DNA from: Anaerolineales bacterium
GTDB lineage: Bacteria; Chloroflexota; Anaerolineae; Anaerolineales; Villigracilaceae
NCBI GenBank assembly: GCA_016789485.1
Contig: JAEURE010000165.1
Span: forward strand, 1-6,364
Length of the DNA: 6,364 nucleotides
Reading direction: 5' to 3'
A model generated the notes under the pieces. That model made no database searches. It was not told the origin of the DNA and saw only the letters and a program-made list of their open reading frames with translations. Each line of letters opens with the position of its first letter. Within the stretch, counting starts at the first letter, position 1. Below, one piece after another: positions 5,354 through 6,364 of this stretch. Made by a program: the position numbers and the translations under genes.

Positions 5354-6244
5354 ATGAACAAAGGTATTCTCAGCGGTATCGCCGCATATGCGATGTGGGG
5401 ATTCTTCCCGATCTACTGGAAATTGCTTCACGATGTACCCGCTTTGCAATTACTGGGTCATCGCATCGGCTGGTCTTTTCTGTTATTGATGGCATTTATT
5501 TTTGTTACAAGGCAATGGCAGGATTTTCGCGCTTCGGCATTCAACCCGAAGGTGCTTGGTATCTATACGGTGGCAGGCGTTTTGCTCTCCCTCAACTGGC
5601 TTATTTATGTTTGGGGGGTGAATGCTGGTTTTATCGTAGAGACCAGCCTTGGATATTTCATCAACCCTTTGTTGAGCGTTCTGTTTGGCGTATTCTTTCT
5701 GCGTGAAAAACTGCGCCCAATGCAGTGGGTCCCCGTCGTTGTTGCAGCCATTGGTGTCATTTATCTTACCGTTACCTATGGGCGCCTTCCGTGGATCGCG
5801 CTTTCTCTGGCCGTCACATTTGGATTGTATGGCCTGGTTAAAAAACTTTCCCCGCTGGGCTCGGTTTATGGGCTTACGCTCGAGACAGGCATTGTTTTTC
5901 CGATTGCGTTAATTTATCTTGCAATTGTCCAGTTGAACGGTACCGGCGAATTCCTCCACGACGGCCTTACGGTTGACCTTCTGCTTATCGGCGCGGGTGT
6001 GGTCACCACCATTCCGCTGCTTATGTTCGCCTCCGCTGCAAAGCAAATCCCATTGAACATGATCGGTGTGCTTCAATACTTTGCCCCCACCATCCAGTTC
6101 CTCATTGGCGTATTCATTTATAAGGAGCCCTTTGACACGACCCGCTTCATTGGTTTCGGCATCGTCTGGATCGCATTGATCATCTTTTGGGTTGAAAACT
6201 TATTTGCCCATCGTAACCCCGTCGACCCCGTGCCGGAATTATAG
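5354..6244 (+). CDS. rarD: RarD family EamA (DMT superfamily) transporter, 296 aa
   Basis: Integral membrane protein of the drug/metabolite transporter superfamily, about ten spans in two EamA halves (roughly 5-140 and 148-283). Its length equals that of E. coli RarD as I remember it. RarD-like landmarks: WGFFPIYWKLL (15-25), the HRIGWS segment (36-41), NWLIYVWGVN (81-90), ETSLGYFINPLLSVL (96-110), YGLVKK (159-164), TTIPLLMFASAAK (218-230) and GVLQYFAPTIQFLIGV (238-253). E. coli RarD is named from chloramphenicol sensitivity work, but the physiological substrate of most members is unknown, so the name gives family and not substrate. The start is set by the strong aaggag site. It stands alone: a terminator lies upstream and no gene is visible in the 120 nt downstream. 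The frame is intact and ends in TAG. Confidence 0.93.
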   Translation: MNKGILSGIAAYAMWGFFPIYWKLLHDVPALQLLGHRIGWSFLLLMAFIFVTRQWQDFRASAFNPKVLGIYTVAGVLLSLNWLIYVWGVNAGFIVETSLGYFINPLLSVLFGVFFLREKLRPMQWVPVVVAAIGVIYLTVTYGRLPWIALSLAVTFGLYGLVKKLSPLGSVYGLTLETGIVFPIALIYLAIVQLNGTGEFLHDGLTVDLLLIGAGVVTTIPLLMFASAAKQIPLNMIGVLQYFAPTIQFLIGVFIYKEPFDTTRFIGFGIVWIALIIFWVENLFAHRNPVDPVPEL

Positions 6245-6364
6245 ATTTTTACGCGTGATATACCTGCTTTAGAACCCCGCACGACCCTCCTTTTTGCCCT
6301 CCCAAGACCATGATTTAAATCCCGAATTTTGATTACATAGTAATTATTCCAAAGTCTGTCGGAT
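6245..6364. other. Non-coding tail of the window, nothing assigned
   Basis: This stretch is 120 nt and AT-richer at its end. I see no gene on either strand and no convincing terminator hairpin directly after rarD. The only structure is a short palindrome, attac-ata-gtaat (6332-6344), which could belong to a regulatory site for a gene outside the window but is too short to call. Confidence 0.4.

Noticed and set aside
6332..6344. Palindrome attac-ata-gtaat as an operator or promoter
   Set aside because: Only 5-bp arms in an AT-rich stretch at the window edge, with no gene seen nearby to regulate.

Overview
The window reads as ordinary bacterial chromosome of moderate GC, densely packed, with all supported genes on the + strand. 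The gene mix suggests a free-living, possibly Gram-positive-like or monoderm bacterium. It includes a DUF2203 protein, a compact Hanks-type kinase, a SafE/DsbD_2-cupredoxin fusion and a lipoprotein family of unknown function, and one start appears leaderless. My best guess is Chloroflexota (Anaerolineae-like); this is an impression from gene content, not a demonstrated placement.

Region 1 (1-3642) is a copper-handling gene cluster. It holds the 3' two-thirds of a Cu+-exporting P1B ATPase (copA, 5' end outside the window), a 65-residue TRASH/YHS-type metal-binding protein, a secreted lipoprotein of unknown function, a polytopic membrane protein (UreH/SafE-like DsbD_2 domain with a C-terminal cupredoxin-like domain), and a 70-residue CopZ-type chaperone. 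The cluster is closed by a strong intrinsic terminator. Gaps between genes are 24-68 nt, consistent with one transcript. Two internal hairpins sit between cistrons: a 17-bp inverted repeat after copA, and a GC-rich stem between the lipoprotein and the membrane protein. In the inferred scheme, CopZ carries Cu(I) in the cytosol, CopA exports it, the TRASH protein senses or buffers it, and the SafE-cupredoxin protein and lipoprotein deal with copper or thiol redox at or outside the membrane.

Region 2 (3643-3941) holds a possible 46-residue single-span membrane protein and a 131-nt spacer that ends in a good promoter whose predicted start falls on the next ATG.

Region 3 (3942-5333) holds a DUF2203 protein, apparently translated from a leaderless mRNA, followed by a soluble, kinase-domain-only Ser/Thr protein kinase and an intrinsic terminator.

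Region 4 (5354-6364) holds a full-length RarD-family EamA transporter and about 120 nt of downstream sequence in which I see no gene.

The most unusual material is the copper cluster: the His-free cupredoxin domain with a Cys/Met-rich potential Cu(I) site fused to a DsbD_2-like membrane unit, together with an uncharacterised lipoprotein. I see no evidence of mobile genes, CRISPR, rRNA or tRNA.
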